Assembly: GCA_964342385.1 (NCBI GenBank)
Contig: CAYFGP010000004.1
Location: 56,222-120,221, forward strand
Length of the DNA stretch: 64,000 nucleotides
Source: Oceanospirillum sp964342385
GTDB taxonomy: Bacteria > Pseudomonadota > Gammaproteobacteria > Pseudomonadales > Halomonadaceae
Direction of reading: 5' to 3'
Under the pieces are notes generated by a model. The model was not told the DNA's origin and searched no databases. It saw nothing but the letters and a program-made list of their open reading frames with translations. The translations under genes were made by a program, and so were the position numbers. Numbering within the stretch: the stretch's first letter is position 1; every line of letters begins with the position of its first letter. Below are positions 46,082 through 55,867 of this stretch, piece by piece.

Positions 46082-46553
46082 AGTGACCCTTCTTATCGTT
46101 ATGATCCCGTCGCGTTTAAGCAATCTTGGGAAGCGGTTTTCATCAGCTAGCGTTAAGCACTCCGAAGCGGATAACCACCGACATGACAGCAAGCGTCTCT
46201 GAACAGGGATATGACAGAGACAGGGCGAAACGAGATTGGGTTTCAGGGCCAATTCTGAGCACCGGACAATCTCAAAGGTTACTGTCGTGAAGGTGTGTTA
46301 TCTGCCACCTGCTGACATGCTGTCAGGAGGCAAAAACAAGGTACTGTAAACCTTGGTTGAGGCAGACCGTATTTCATGCCAATAAAACCTCCTTCCGTGC
46401 CAAAGGTGGGGCGAATATTTCACTTTTGGCCAAAATTGCTGAAAATAAGATAAAAATCCCGCTTATGTATAAGTACTCAAACAGGGGCATTTTCTGCTTC
46501 CCCTGTTACAGAAGTGCTTTTGATAGGAGCGCTTTCGATGAGAACAAAACTTT
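46082..46553. other. Divergent promoter region, TRAP operon / sensor kinase
   Basis: 472 bp with no convincing gene. It must hold promoters for both the TRAP operon and the kinase. I could not single out -35/-10 pairs or an operator with confidence. Confidence 0.55.
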
Positions 46554-48329
46554 ATGGCTCTGCTGCAGCGTATTAAAAGTTTCTGTCGCCATAACCCGTT
46601 GGGTTTGCGTCTACTGACAGCTATTCTGATCTGCAGCTCGGCGATTACGTTGGTCGCGACAGCCACGCAGCTGTGGCTGGATTATCGCTACGAGCTATCG
46701 GCTATTGATGAGCGCCTGCATCAGATTGAAACCAGTTCTATTAAGAGTCTGTCCAATAGCCTGTGGGAGATCAGCCCTGCACAGGTGCAAGTCCAGTTAG
46801 AGGGGTTGCTGCAGCTGCCCGATGTACGCTATCTGGAGATTACCTCTCAATATGGCGATGCTTTTTTTGCTGGTAGCAAACCGCAATCCGGTCAGTTGCT
46901 GGAGCGGTATTACTCGCTGAAACACGAGGATCATCGCGGTAAAAGCTTTGCGGTAGGTGACCTGACACTGATTATCAGCCTGGATGAGGTTTATCGCCGT
47001 CTGGGTGATAAGGTGCTGCTGATTCTCACTTCCCAGGGAATTAAAACCTTTCTGGTCTCGGTGTTTATTCTGACCATTTTTCATCAACTGATTACCCGTC
47101 ACTTAAGCTCCATGGCACTCTATGCCCGACGTTTAAAACTGGATCAGCTGGATCAACAGTTGGTACTGAAACGTATCCCGAAAAAAGATGATGAACTGAG
47201 TGATGTGGTTTCGGCGATCAATACCATGCGCCGTTCTATGCTGCAGGATATTCAAAAGCGTGAGCAGGCTGAGTTGTCTCTGGAGCGAGCGAATCAGCAG
47301 TTGGAACAATTGAATAGTGAGCTGGAGCAGAGAGTGGCCGAACGGACAGCTCAGTTAGAGGAAAAGAGCCTTCAGCTCCAGGAAAGGGGCCTTCAGCTTG
47401 AGGAGCGTGGCAATCAACTCGAAGAGCGTAATAAAGAGTTACAAACCACTTTAATTCAGCTGAAAACGGCCCAGAGACAACTGGTGGAATCGGAAAAAAT
47501 GGCTGCGCTAGGTGAACTGGTGGCCGGTGTTGCTCATGAGATTAATACCCCGATTGGTATCGGTTTTACAGCAGCCACTTTTTTATCGGATCAGGCTAAA
47601 CAGTTGCAACAACAGATAGAGCTTTCCTCCGGTAACACCTCTGCTCATTCACTAAATGGTCGTCCTGTATCACAACAGACAGACCAGAGAATCCTGAGTC
47701 TGGCGTTAGAGAGCAGTGATCTGATCTGTCAGAACCTGGAGCGGGCAGCGCAACTGGTCCGTGCGTTTAAACAGGTCTCAGTGGATCAATCCAGTGAGCA
47801 ACGGCGTCGTTTTGATCTGATCAAATATCTGGATGAGATTCTGCTTTCTCTGCAGCCGCGATTAAAAAGCTGTCGTCCACAGATCAATATTCAGGGACCT
47901 GAGCAGTTACTATTGGATAGTTATCCGGGAAGTTACTACCAGATCTTCAGCAATTTGATTATCAATTCTGTGATTCACGGCTTTGAGAACCGTACGGGCG
48001 GAAAAATATCAATAACAATTGCACTACAAACTCATGACGGAATGCCACTGAGCCAACTACCTGAAGATCCTGAGCAATACAGTAAAACCTGCATCAAGAT
48101 CGATTATTTCGATAACGGTGTGGGGATTCCAGAGGGTTGGGGCAGCAAGCTTTTTGAGCCTTTTGTGACTTCAAAACGTAATCAGGATTGCAGTGGTTTA
48201 GGCATGCATATTACCTATAACCTAGTCAGTCAGTTATTACGGGGGCAAATACAATGTATGCCCCGTTTGGATGACAAAGATAGGGGAGCCCACTTCCAAT
48301 TAAATTTACCGGTTCAATTATCTGAATGA
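46554..48329 (+). CDS. Membrane sensor histidine kinase
   Basis: 591 residues. First membrane helix (about 17-37), a periplasmic domain of about 110 residues with a CHASE5-like opening (SLSNSLWEISPAQVQVQLEGL and LPDVRYLEI), second helix (about 155-177), HAMP-like region, and a coiled coil with four exact heptads (EEKSLQL, QERGLQL, EERGNQL, EERNKEL). The catalytic part has H328 in ELVAGVAHEINTPIG, N-box IFSNLIINSVIHGFEN, DNGVGIP, FEPFVTSK and SGLGMHI. No receiver is attached and no response regulator adjoins it. It is divergent from the TAXI-TRAP genes, so it may sense or control the same substrate. Confidence 0.93.
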   Translation: MALLQRIKSFCRHNPLGLRLLTAILICSSAITLVATATQLWLDYRYELSAIDERLHQIETSSIKSLSNSLWEISPAQVQVQLEGLLQLPDVRYLEITSQYGDAFFAGSKPQSGQLLERYYSLKHEDHRGKSFAVGDLTLIISLDEVYRRLGDKVLLILTSQGIKTFLVSVFILTIFHQLITRHLSSMALYARRLKLDQLDQQLVLKRIPKKDDELSDVVSAINTMRRSMLQDIQKREQAELSLERANQQLEQLNSELEQRVAERTAQLEEKSLQLQERGLQLEERGNQLEERNKELQTTLIQLKTAQRQLVESEKMAALGELVAGVAHEINTPIGIGFTAATFLSDQAKQLQQQIELSSGNTSAHSLNGRPVSQQTDQRILSLALESSDLICQNLERAAQLVRAFKQVSVDQSSEQRRRFDLIKYLDEILLSLQPRLKSCRPQINIQGPEQLLLDSYPGSYYQIFSNLIINSVIHGFENRTGGKISITIALQTHDGMPLSQLPEDPEQYSKTCIKIDYFDNGVGIPEGWGSKLFEPFVTSKRNQDCSGLGMHITYNLVSQLLRGQIQCMPRLDDKDRGAHFQLNLPVQLSE

Positions 48330-48929
48330 AATTTTGTAAAGGATTGTAAGTTAATTATTCATTATGTGCTCAAAAAGACTCTATTTGTCGCGAAATGATA
48401 TAAGGGCTTATTAAAATAAATAGAAGCTGACTTGTCGCTAAAATACTTTGATCACGAAAGATAATGTGATTGTATAACATTAAAGGGTGGTGGATTTATA
48501 CAAATCATGTCGTATTTATTCAAGAATACGTCTTATTTATCTTTGATTCTTTGAAAATATTGATATTTTTCTATGGCTAAACCTTAGAGGTCTATAGAAA
48601 ATATATTCAAGTGGTTATGCGGTCATGATTAGAAAAACTAATAAATTTATCCCTATTTTTAATAGGTCAGACCTCTTGTGGTATTTTTGTTGATCTATGT
48701 CAATTTTTTATGGCTTTTAATCATGTGCTCTATTTCCTATATTGCTGCCGCTTTTTAGTGCATATCCAAGCAGGCCTATTTCTCTATTTTTAGTCTGGTT
48801 ACAGGCGAGATGGAGTTTCTGTGCAAGATTGATGTTTGGGTGCTTAACAAATATCACAGGGAAGAGGGTATTTATTAAGGTTATCGGTAGGGAAAAAAGA
48901 TAAACGCAAAGCAGCTCCCCACACTTATT
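48330..48929. other. AT-rich intergenic region
   Basis: 600 bp between the kinase and the next MCP, very AT-rich, with long T and A tracts. I see no gene, repeat copy or clear promoter. It is unusually long for this otherwise compact region. Confidence 0.55.
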
Positions 48930-51047
48930 ATGAAATCCATCAAAACGCGTATCGTACTCTGGGCAGGTAGCGCCCTTCTAGCCGTAGCTATCGCTTTAAT
49001 GTTCTTCTCTTTCCAATCCTCTAAAGAAGTACAGTCTCTAGTTAAAGAACAAACACGAGAGATCTTATTAGAAGAGGTGAAAAAGGAAATCGCTGCACAG
49101 ATTGGTTACGGTGCAGAAGTGATCAATAACAAGCTGTCCAACTCACTAGGTTATACTCAAGCGTTGGCCACCAGTTTCGCTCAGATTCAGCAAACAGCAT
49201 CTAATGAAACCCTAAATGATGGTATTTTACGTATCACTATGAGCGATATCCTCCTGGATGCAGTAAAAAGTAATAACACCTTTTTAGGAGCTTATACGGC
49301 TTGGGAAGCGAATAAACTGGACTTTATGGATCGCGCTTTTGCAAACAGCGATGAAAGCTATGACAGTACGGGCCGCTTTATCCCTTACTGGAGCCGATCT
49401 GGTAATGAGTATGCGCTATCCGCTTTGGTGGATTATGAAAATCAGACCCGAGGCAGTAATGGCCAACGTGCTGGTGAATACTACCTGTGCTCAAAAGACA
49501 GCAAACAGGCCTGTGTTATCGATCCCTACAGTTACCCCATTGATGGTAAAGATGTTCTGTTAACCTCTCTGGTTTCTCCCATTCTGATCGGCAATCAATT
49601 TGTGGGTATTGTGGGTGTTGATATCTCTCTTGAGTTCCTGCAACAGCTGGCTTCAGAGATTAGCCAGTCTCTTTACAACGGTCAGAATGAAGTCATTATC
49701 CTGAGTAATAGCGGTGTAATTGCCGGCCACAGTCAGGGTAAAGGGCAAGGCAAAAATTTCTCTGAACTCTACCCTTCTGGTTGGGAAGGTGAGCTGAAGG
49801 CGATTAATGCTGGTAATACTTCTATTACGGATGATCAAAACAAAAGTCAGGTACGTGCGGCTATTCCTGTACAGATAGGTGGCACAAATAAACCTTGGTC
49901 GATGGTGATTTCAATCCCTAGAAACGTAGTACTGGAAGGTATTACTGAGGTGGATCACAACATCACAGAGATTATCAATTCCAGTATCAGCTTCCAGATC
50001 GTCATCGGCTTGTTTATCACTGCTGCGGCATTAGCATCCATCTGGCTGATGTCTAAAGGCATTGTTGCACCGATTCGCAGTACCGTTGAATTACTTACCC
50101 AGGTTGCGGAAGGCAATTTAGCGCAGCGTCTTTCAATCAATAAAAAAGATGAGACCGGTGTTCTGGTGGCAACTTGTAATAGCCTGGCGGAAAAAATGCA
50201 GGCGATGATCAGGGATATTCAGGATTCAGGTCATAAGCTGTCCTACTCAGCTGAAAGCTCTGCAGCCATTTCTTATCAAACCCGTCAGGGGGTTGATAAA
50301 CAACAGGGCGAAATCGCTTTGATTTCCACGGCTGTAAGCGAAATGACATCAACCGCTCAAGCGGTATCGGTGAGTGCGCAGCAAGCCAATAATGCCACCC
50401 TGAATGTGAAGCAGGAAGCCAACCAAAGTCAGGAAGTGATTCGTATGACTGCGGCCTCTATTAATGAATTGGCTGCTGAAGTACAGGAAGCATCTGCTGT
50501 GATTCAGAAGTTGGTGGAAGATAGTCAAAATATCTACTCCATTCTGGATGTGATTCGGGGTATTACCGAGCAGACCAATCTGTTAGCACTTAATGCGGCG
50601 ATTGAAGCGGCACGAGCCGGTGAAGCGGGTCGCGGTTTTGCTGTCGTGGCGGATGAAGTACGTAACCTAGCCCAAAGGACACAGTCTTCTACGGATGAAG
50701 TACAGCAGATGATCGAGAGCTTGCAACAGGGTACGCAAAAGGCTGTTCAAGTTATGGATCGGGGCCAGGAAAAGGCGAATGCCAGTGTGCAACAGGCGGC
50801 TCAGGCAGGTCAATCGCTGGAGGCTATTTTGGAATCGGTCAATGAGTTAGGTGATCTGAACGCTCAGGTAGCCAGTGCTGCTGAGCAACAGAGCGGGGTG
50901 GCTGAAGACATCAATGTCAATCTGATATCGATTAATAAGGTGGCAGAAGAAACGGTAGCAGGTGCAGAGCAGTCCACTTCCAGCAGTCAGGAGTTGACTC
51001 AATTGTCCCAACGTTTAAACGGTATTGTTAAACAGTTTGTCATCTAA
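48930..51047 (+). CDS. Methyl-accepting chemotaxis protein, dCache type
   Basis: 705 residues: membrane helix 7-27, a double Cache periplasmic domain (about 35-345; TFLGAYTAWEAN, then GRFIPYWSRSG), second helix (about 353-374), HAMP, and signalling domain with NLLALNAAIEAARAGEAGRG. C187 and C195 (YYLCSKDSKQAC, then DPY) match the Cys pair of the MCP at 479 in spacing and position. The two are paralogues with similar total length. The ribosome site is weak. Ligand unknown; the fold commonly binds amino acids or similar. Confidence 0.95.
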   Translation: MKSIKTRIVLWAGSALLAVAIALMFFSFQSSKEVQSLVKEQTREILLEEVKKEIAAQIGYGAEVINNKLSNSLGYTQALATSFAQIQQTASNETLNDGILRITMSDILLDAVKSNNTFLGAYTAWEANKLDFMDRAFANSDESYDSTGRFIPYWSRSGNEYALSALVDYENQTRGSNGQRAGEYYLCSKDSKQACVIDPYSYPIDGKDVLLTSLVSPILIGNQFVGIVGVDISLEFLQQLASEISQSLYNGQNEVIILSNSGVIAGHSQGKGQGKNFSELYPSGWEGELKAINAGNTSITDDQNKSQVRAAIPVQIGGTNKPWSMVISIPRNVVLEGITEVDHNITEIINSSISFQIVIGLFITAAALASIWLMSKGIVAPIRSTVELLTQVAEGNLAQRLSINKKDETGVLVATCNSLAEKMQAMIRDIQDSGHKLSYSAESSAAISYQTRQGVDKQQGEIALISTAVSEMTSTAQAVSVSAQQANNATLNVKQEANQSQEVIRMTAASINELAAEVQEASAVIQKLVEDSQNIYSILDVIRGITEQTNLLALNAAIEAARAGEAGRGFAVVADEVRNLAQRTQSSTDEVQQMIESLQQGTQKAVQVMDRGQEKANASVQQAAQAGQSLEAILESVNELGDLNAQVASAAEQQSGVAEDINVNLISINKVAEETVAGAEQSTSSSQELTQLSQRLNGIVKQFVI

Positions 51048-51067
51048 TCTGACGGCGTCGATCTTAA

Positions 51068-51094
51068 GCCATAGTGCTGATTCTAGGCTATGGC
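51068..51094 (+). terminator. Hairpin after the MCP
   Basis: GCCATAG / CTATGGC, 7-bp stem with a 13-base loop, 20 bp past the MCP stop. No U-run, so termination strength is uncertain. Confidence 0.4.
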
Positions 51095-51197
51095 AAAGTA
51101 ATGTTGCCCATCATCGGTATAGTGGATACTGACCGGTGATGACTTACTCAGGAAACTTTTGTTTCGCTGCTTAATCACAGCATCACTCTTCTTTGTT

Positions 51198-52160
51198 TTA
51201 CAACAGTCCCTGTTCCTGGAAATAACGTTTAGCACCTGGATGCATAGGTGCCGCCAGTGGCGTTTGTACCATATGTTCAACATTCAATGCTTCAAAGGCT
51301 GGGTGAAGTTGCTTGAAGGATTCAAATTGTTCAAAGAGTGACTTCACTACGGTATAGGCCACATCATCCGGTAGATCCGCACGAGTAAACAGAGTGGCAT
51401 TCACCCCAACGGTTAAAACATCATTTTGCTGGGTGGAGTAAAGTGAGCCCGGTAGGGTTAACGCTTGGTAATGACGGCTTTGTTGCTCCAGTGCTGCAAT
51501 ATCTTCAGAGCCCAGATTGATCAAGCGGCTATCACAATCCCGAATCGCTTCCTTAATGACACCACTGGGGTGACCCACGACGTATAAAGTGGCATCAATC
51601 AGGTTATTACATAGGGCGTCAGCTTGTTCTGCGGGTTCCAGCTCTTCTATCTGGGCAAAATCAGCCAGTTGCCAGCCCCGGGCCGTCATCAGAATATCCA
51701 TGGTTAAACGCTGACTGCTACCGATCTTGCCGATATTAAAGCGCTTGTGTTTAAGATCTGAAAACGACTGGATACCAGAGTCTCGTCGTACGAGTACCGA
51801 GATATACTCAGGAAATAGACCGACCAGTGTTCTTAATTCAGGGAAAGCTTGATCAAAATCCCCCTGACCGTAAAAGGCATTGTCCAGCTGACCGGCTTCT
51901 GCAATACCCAGATCCAGTTCACCGGACACCACTTTTTGAAGATTGGCTACTGAGCCTAGAGTACTACGTAATGCACAGCGGATACCATGTTGCTGACGGG
52001 TCACATTAACAAGACGGCAGATGGCACCACCTGAAGGATAATAGAGTCCGGTTACTCCACCTGTGCCCAATGCCAGGATACGATTATCTGCCAGAGTCAA
52101 TGTACTCTGTAGCACTAGCCCTAAACCAAACAATACACCGAATACCGATTTGCGTTGCAT
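51198..52160 (-). CDS. Orphan TAXI-family solute-binding protein
   Basis: 320-residue TAXI-family periplasmic protein with signal peptide (about 6-22, cleavage near TLA), opening ILALGTGGVTGLYYPSGG, TLGSVANLQKVVSGELDLGIA and VVGHPSGVIKEAI. It is colinear with the TAXI protein at 45092 (both end in a LHPAF... then HPGA/HEGA block) but has no permease gene beside it. It is convergent with an MCP and divergent from a family 3 binding protein. It may use the TRAP permease at 42011 or feed a receptor; either is inference. ATG 52160 is preferred over the preceding GTG. Confidence 0.92.
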   Translation of the reverse strand: MQRKSVFGVLFGLGLVLQSTLTLADNRILALGTGGVTGLYYPSGGAICRLVNVTRQQHGIRCALRSTLGSVANLQKVVSGELDLGIAEAGQLDNAFYGQGDFDQAFPELRTLVGLFPEYISVLVRRDSGIQSFSDLKHKRFNIGKIGSSQRLTMDILMTARGWQLADFAQIEELEPAEQADALCNNLIDATLYVVGHPSGVIKEAIRDCDSRLINLGSEDIAALEQQSRHYQALTLPGSLYSTQQNDVLTVGVNATLFTRADLPDDVAYTVVKSLFEQFESFKQLHPAFEALNVEHMVQTPLAAPMHPGAKRYFQEQGLL

Positions 52161-52386
52161 CACTCTGTTTGCCGCCCTTTCTAACCCTTTCCTGTTTCTG
52201 CTTACAGCTCTGCTGCTTCTCGCCTTACTATTTTCACTTTATCGTTACTGAACAGTGTACCCATAGCCAACCACGACAACAATTTTCCAGTGATGTTTTG
52301 CCGCCTATACTTTTCATAGCAGTACTCACAACAGCACTTCTGATCGCCATGTTCATCCTCATTGAAGCGTAAAGGTAAGATGCCAT

Positions 52387-53265
52387 ATGTCTAATCACAC
52401 TGCCGTATTGGATCAGCGCCAAAAGGGCCAGACTTTTGATGTACCGGCCCGATTAATCTGTCGTTCTCTGACCGGGCTTATCTTATGCGGTTTGCTCAAT
52501 ACGACGCTTTCTGTAAGGGCTGCACATGCCGCGCAAGATGTGACTCTGGATATTCCTATCATTGAAGAACACAGTAACCAACACCTGTTTTTCCATACCC
52601 TATTATATCGAGCGCTCCTTGAAGCGGGTTATCAACCCAAGCTGGTGGTACATAAGGTGCCTCATCTAAGAGCAAAACAACTACTTGAGACGGGAGACTT
52701 GTCCCTACTTTGGTTAGTGGAATCACAAGCACGTAATCAGCATTTTATCCCGGTAGAAGTGGGCCTAACGGATGGATTAATTGGTCAGCGTGTACTCTTA
52801 ATACGTCCAGAGGACCAGGAATGGTTTGCTCAGATTGAGCAGTTGGACGATCTTCGCCAGCAAGGTATCCATACGGCATTGGGCAAACGTTGGTTTGACG
52901 TTAAGGTCTGGCAAATGAATCAACTCCCCTATGTTACCGTAGACGGTAATTGGCGCACCATGTTTACTCTGCTTAAAAAAGGGCGTGTCGATTATTTGTC
53001 TCGTAGTGTACTTGAAGTAATTCAGGAAAGCCGGGAGCATCCTTCGCTGGTAATAGAGAAATCCCTTTTATTGGTTTATGACAGAGACTACCGGTTTTAT
53101 CTCAGTCACAAAGCTGCTCACTTTAAACCTTTGTTAGAAGAAGCATTAAGCCAAGCGAAGCGCTCCGGTTTGATACAGCGTTTGGTGGAAAGTCATTGGC
53201 AGCAGGATTTCAAACAGTTGAGATTGGATCAACGTCAATCTTTGAAGCTGAAAACACCGCAATAA
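52387..53265 (+). CDS. Periplasmic solute-binding-like protein
   Basis: 292 residues. An unusually long N-terminal region (about 25 residues) precedes the hydrophobic signal segment (LTGLILCGLLNTTLSV, cleavage near AHA-AQ). The mature part has a family 3 binding-protein layout with LDIPIIEEHSNQHLFF, AKQLLETGDLSLLW and KKGRVDYLSRSVLEV. AAGGTAAG lies 9 bases before ATG 52387. No transporter adjoins it; the next gene is an MCP 488 bp away. Ligand unknown. Confidence 0.82.
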   Translation: MSNHTAVLDQRQKGQTFDVPARLICRSLTGLILCGLLNTTLSVRAAHAAQDVTLDIPIIEEHSNQHLFFHTLLYRALLEAGYQPKLVVHKVPHLRAKQLLETGDLSLLWLVESQARNQHFIPVEVGLTDGLIGQRVLLIRPEDQEWFAQIEQLDDLRQQGIHTALGKRWFDVKVWQMNQLPYVTVDGNWRTMFTLLKKGRVDYLSRSVLEVIQESREHPSLVIEKSLLLVYDRDYRFYLSHKAAHFKPLLEEALSQAKRSGLIQRLVESHWQQDFKQLRLDQRQSLKLKTPQ

Positions 53266-53753
53266 TGGTTCGTCTGGATGTTTCACGTTCTATCCGTTTA
53301 TCTCCATATTCGATCCCTTTCAGGGATTTCTCCTTATTAGATGATCCCTTTCAGAGCGCCCACCAGATTAGATGAATGAGCCTGACTTGTGTTGTCGCCT
53401 CATTAGCCTACATCTGGCTTACAAAACCCTCTATTTGTGTAACCTGGTTGATGCAAGCCGGGCTCTGCTACAAACCGTTGCCTTCACTGACATTTCATCA
53501 CAGCACTAAGATAGAGTATAAATTCCAGCCTGTTAGAGTGAAGAGTTAACGCTGGAGCCTATCTATTGATAGACACTTTATTTCCTTGGTCAGCCATGCT
53601 GAGTGGGTACTTATATGAGGGCTGTCTATACTTTCCAGCTGAAGTGCTGTTTTTGATCCGCTGTCTTGGATAGATAAAGTGCCGTAGTTTGTCTTTGGGC
53701 AATTGACTTTGGTGCAGGCTATCCCAGTGGTTTCTTTGTTATGAGATAAAGCC
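53266..53753. other. Intergenic before the sCache MCP pair
   Basis: 488 bp without a convincing gene. It contains a small hairpin (ATCCCT / AGGGAT near 53310) with a partial direct repeat (GATCCCTTTCAG twice, about 35 bp apart). No sigma28 promoter was found. Confidence 0.5.
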
Positions 53754-55382
53754 ATGAACCTGCAAAACTTCACTGTAAGAACCCGTCTTTACTTCCTTAT
53801 TACATTGGCTGTATTGGCCATGCTCATCATCATGATCACGGGGCTGTTTAGCCAGCGGGCTGAGCTATATAAAGATGCCAAGTTTAATGTGCAATCACTG
53901 GTTGAAAGTGCTTATACCTTGACGGAAGGCTATGCGCAGCAGGCTGCATCCGGTGTGATCAGTGAACAGGAAGCGAAGCAAAGAGCACGCAAGGCCTTAG
54001 AGACCATGCGTTATGCTGATGGTGAATATTTCTTTGCCCTGGATTATAACGTGACCATGGTAGCCCATGGTGCCAAACCAGCGTTGGTAGGGAAGGATTT
54101 CACCGGTTTTAAAACCGAAGATGGTGTTTTTGTCCTGAAAGATATGGCCAGTTTAGGGCGTCAGGGGAAAAAGGATGGTTTTTTTGCTTATCAATGGCCT
54201 AAAGCGGGCTTTGATGAGCCTAAAGATAAGATCTCTTACGCGAAAGTGTTGCCACAATGGCAATGGGTGATCGGCTCTGGTGTCTATGTCTATCAGATTG
54301 AAGAGCTGTTTATGGCAGAACTGATCAAGGCTCTGGTTCAACTGGTGGTGATCCTGGCGGTTATGGTCGCTATTGCCGTTGCTATTACCCGCTCCATTAC
54401 TCAGCCACTGGATAAAGTCAGCCACATTATGAAGCAGGTGGGAGATGGTGATTTAACCGTAAGAGCCAATCTGCAGGGCAAAGATGAGCTCAGTCATATG
54501 TCTCGTTCTGTGGATGCCACACTGCAAGTGTTTCAGGATTTAGTCTTTATGCTGACCAGTTCAGCAAATCAGTTACAGGGCGCGGCAGAAGAACTCGCTG
54601 CGACTGCAGAGCAGACCAGTGATGGCATTCGTCGCCAATCGGAAGAAACCGAGCTGTTATCTGCCGCCATGAATGAGATGTCTGCTACTGTACAGGAAGT
54701 GGCCCGTAATGCGGTTGCCAGTGCTGAAGCAACTAATGCGGCGGATGAAGAGGCCGATGAAGGCAATCATGAGGTGGAAGATACCGTCAATAAGATTACT
54801 CATTTAAGTCATGAGGTCGAAGAAGCATCCCGTGTGATTCAGGCACTGGAAAATGATACCGAAGAGATTGGTGCGGTGTTGAAGGTGATTCAAGAGATCT
54901 CCGAGCAAACTAATCTGTTGGCTTTGAATGCGGCAATTGAAGCAGCCCGAGCAGGTGAAAGTGGCCGTGGCTTTGCGGTAGTGGCTGATGAAGTACGTAA
55001 CCTGGCGCAACGTACTCAAGATTCCACCAAAGAGATCCACAATATGAATGAGCGCCTGCGCTCGGGTTCACGTAATGCGGTCGAAGTGATGGAACGTAGC
55101 CAGAAGTGGGCTAATGACAGTGTGCAGGCTGCAACCCATGCCGGAGAAGAGTTGAAGCTCATTGTGAAGCAGATGGAGCATATTCGTGATATGACCGCTC
55201 AGGTGGCCACTGCAACTGAAGAGCAAAGTGCAGTCGCAGAAGAGATGAACCGTAACCTGACCAATATCGTGAATGTTTCTGAAGAGACCGCGATCGGTTC
55301 AGATACGGTTGCTGCCAGTAGTGAAGAGCTTTCTCAGTTAGCTGTGCAGTTACAGCAAAGTGTGACACGTTTTAAGTGTTAA
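53754..55382 (+). CDS. Methyl-accepting chemotaxis protein, single-Cache, copy 1
   Basis: 542 residues: membrane helix (about 10-30), a single Cache (sCache_2-like) domain with RYADGEYFFALDYNVTMVAHG, GFDEPKDKISYAK and WQWVIGSGVYV, second helix (about 187-210), HAMP (about 211-265) and signalling domain with NLLALNAAIEAARAGESGRGF. sCache_2 receptors often sense short organic acids. GAGATAAAG precedes the ATG. A near-colinear paralogue follows 485 bp downstream. Both end in RFKC. Confidence 0.95.
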   Translation: MNLQNFTVRTRLYFLITLAVLAMLIIMITGLFSQRAELYKDAKFNVQSLVESAYTLTEGYAQQAASGVISEQEAKQRARKALETMRYADGEYFFALDYNVTMVAHGAKPALVGKDFTGFKTEDGVFVLKDMASLGRQGKKDGFFAYQWPKAGFDEPKDKISYAKVLPQWQWVIGSGVYVYQIEELFMAELIKALVQLVVILAVMVAIAVAITRSITQPLDKVSHIMKQVGDGDLTVRANLQGKDELSHMSRSVDATLQVFQDLVFMLTSSANQLQGAAEELAATAEQTSDGIRRQSEETELLSAAMNEMSATVQEVARNAVASAEATNAADEEADEGNHEVEDTVNKITHLSHEVEEASRVIQALENDTEEIGAVLKVIQEISEQTNLLALNAAIEAARAGESGRGFAVVADEVRNLAQRTQDSTKEIHNMNERLRSGSRNAVEVMERSQKWANDSVQAATHAGEELKLIVKQMEHIRDMTAQVATATEEQSAVAEEMNRNLTNIVNVSEETAIGSDTVAASSEELSQLAVQLQQSVTRFKC

Positions 55383-55867
55383 AGTGATCCTTTTGACAGG
55401 CCGCCGCTCAGGGTGGTCTGTCAATACATCGGATACCCTGTGTCTTGCGATCTCTTAAGAAGCTGAGTCCCGCGTAAAGTGATTTTGATCCTCAAAAGAG
55501 GTTTTAAAACTCATAAGTCAGAAAATTTTTGTCTGATTATGCAGACAAAAATGCACAACTCTGTACATTATAAAAATACATTTCAAATCAATCTATTAGA
55601 GTCCTAATTTAGGGCAAATAGCATGAAGGCGGCAATTTTGTGCACTATTTTTGTGTACTTTTGTTAACTTAGGTCACATTTTTTTCTCGACTCGCCTTGG
55701 GCTTTAGACTAAGGTGGTGCGCCATATCATAAAGCTAATGCTGTATTAGCGACATAAAACAAACCCTAACTTTGAAGCTACATAATGGATAGTAGCGTGA
55801 CGCCTGCTCATGGAGAGCCCCTAATAATAATTGCTCCCATGATCAGTCGATTATGAGATTTGAGCTA
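55383..55867. other. Intergenic between the tandem MCPs
   Basis: 485 bp with no gene. It holds a hairpin after the first MCP (TTGACAGGCC / GGTCTGTCAA, 55393-55424, one G-U pair) and a perfect 10-bp hairpin TTTTTGTCTG / CAGACAAAAA (55526-55551) with a 6-base loop. The second MCP must have its own promoter here, but I could not assign it. Confidence 0.55.

Noticed and set aside
46082..46252. N-terminal extension of the TAXI binding protein
   Set aside because: It would bury the signal peptide 57 residues inside; ATG 46081 has a ribosome site and a proper signal peptide.
53546..53773. 75-residue minus-strand frame before the sCache MCP
   Set aside because: No ribosome site or family resemblance; it covers the MCP leader and start.
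55640..55680. Possible fourth copy of the 93-bp element (GTACTTTTGT)
   Set aside because: Only ten bases match; neither the other end nor the middle is present.
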